Positions 53,142 to 53,234 of a stretch of DNA of 53,234 bases are shown here, one piece after another. Position 1 is the first letter of the stretch. Every line of letters starts with the position of its first letter. Source of the stretch: Verrucomicrobiota bacterium (lineage in GTDB: Bacteria > Verrucomicrobiota > Verrucomicrobiia > Opitutales > Opitutaceae); assembly GCA_947471035.1 (NCBI GenBank), contig CANIWJ010000009.1, positions 1-53,234 of the forward strand, given 5' to 3'. Below the pieces are notes generated by a model, which did not search any database, was not told where the DNA came from, and saw only the letters and a program-made list of their open reading frames with translations. Position numbers and translations under genes: made by a program.

Positions 53142-53234
53142 TCAGGGGGTGGTGACCTTGACGCGGGCGAAGCGTTTGGCGGGCGATACGGAGGAGTCGG
53201 TGATAGTAATGCGTTCGAAGGTGGAGTCGAGGGA
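53142..53234 (-). CDS. C-terminal end of another protein with the shared tail (5' part outside window)
   Basis: The last 30 codons of an ORF entering from the right edge read SLDSTFERITITDSSVSPAK and end RFARVKVTTP before a TGA. This is the end of the shared C-terminal domain. The stop is 11 bp before the start of the 46570-53130 gene, so it should be the upstream member of the same operon. Nothing else of the protein is visible. Confidence 0.85.
   Translation of the reverse strand, partial: SLDSTFERITITDSSVSPAKRFARVKVTTP

Noticed and set aside
1-53234. CRISPR array, tRNA, rRNA, transposase or prophage
   Set aside because: No spaced direct repeats, cloverleaf-like stretches, integrase or transposase motifs were seen. 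The repetitive DNA is explained by protein-domain repeats.

Overview
The window looks like a chromosomal segment of a GC-rich Verrucomicrobiota bacterium, most likely of the Opitutaceae. This is an inference from three things: PEP-CTERM tails of the IPEPSTYAALAGLG type, many LacI- and AraC-type regulators beside secreted carbohydrate-active proteins, and very large multidomain secreted proteins built from Calx-beta, fibronectin III, putative-Ig (He_PIG) and concanavalin-like modules. No rRNA, tRNA, CRISPR array, transposase or phage gene was seen.

Layout. (1) 1-10287, minus strand: two giant secreted proteins in tandem, a beta-helix protein and an esterase-like protein that runs off the left edge. 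Upstream on the same strand is a LacI-family gene (10378-11496) damaged by two compensating frameshifts and a 9-bp duplication inside its helix-turn-helix. (2) 11551-15168: two short PEP-CTERM proteins, each with its own hairpin terminator or terminators. One is divergent from an intact LacI gene; the other is divergent from a 75-bp remnant of a LacI gene. (3) 15314-19313, plus strand: an FAD-dependent oxidoreductase translationally coupled to a predicted alpha/alpha-toroid protein. (4) 19340-26014, minus: a 2,224-residue beta-helix protein. (5) 26318-28672: a stray C-terminal-domain fragment, a third PEP-CTERM gene and a third LacI gene, divergent. (6) 28830-31652, minus: an Asp-box (GH74/sialidase-like) secreted protein. 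(7) 31906-32500: a decayed ECF sigma-factor gene fused to a piece of the shared C-terminal domain. (8) 32690-37767: two divergent AraC-regulator pairs, one with a phytanoyl-CoA-dioxygenase-like oxygenase and one with a DUF6259-like glycosidase candidate, plus a 49-codon gene remnant. (9) 37847-53234, minus: a tight operon of a partial gene, a 2,186-residue beta-helix protein, a GH9 cellulase and a 1,665-residue esterase-like protein, with gaps of 8-15 bp.

How it fits together. The content suggests an accessory locus for attacking plant or other complex polysaccharide, controlled by several local sugar-type regulators. The most distinctive feature is a C-terminal domain of about 145 residues that closes five complete giant proteins, closes a sixth cut by the window edge, and survives in two pseudogene fragments. 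It starts with a dockerin- or TSP3-like GDGVPNLLKYAFN segment and ends in RFARVKVSTP before the stop. It behaves like a shared export or surface-attachment tail used alongside PEP-CTERM. Its function is not known to me and is the main thing to follow up. The second distinctive pattern is the repeated divergent PEP-CTERM/LacI gene pair.
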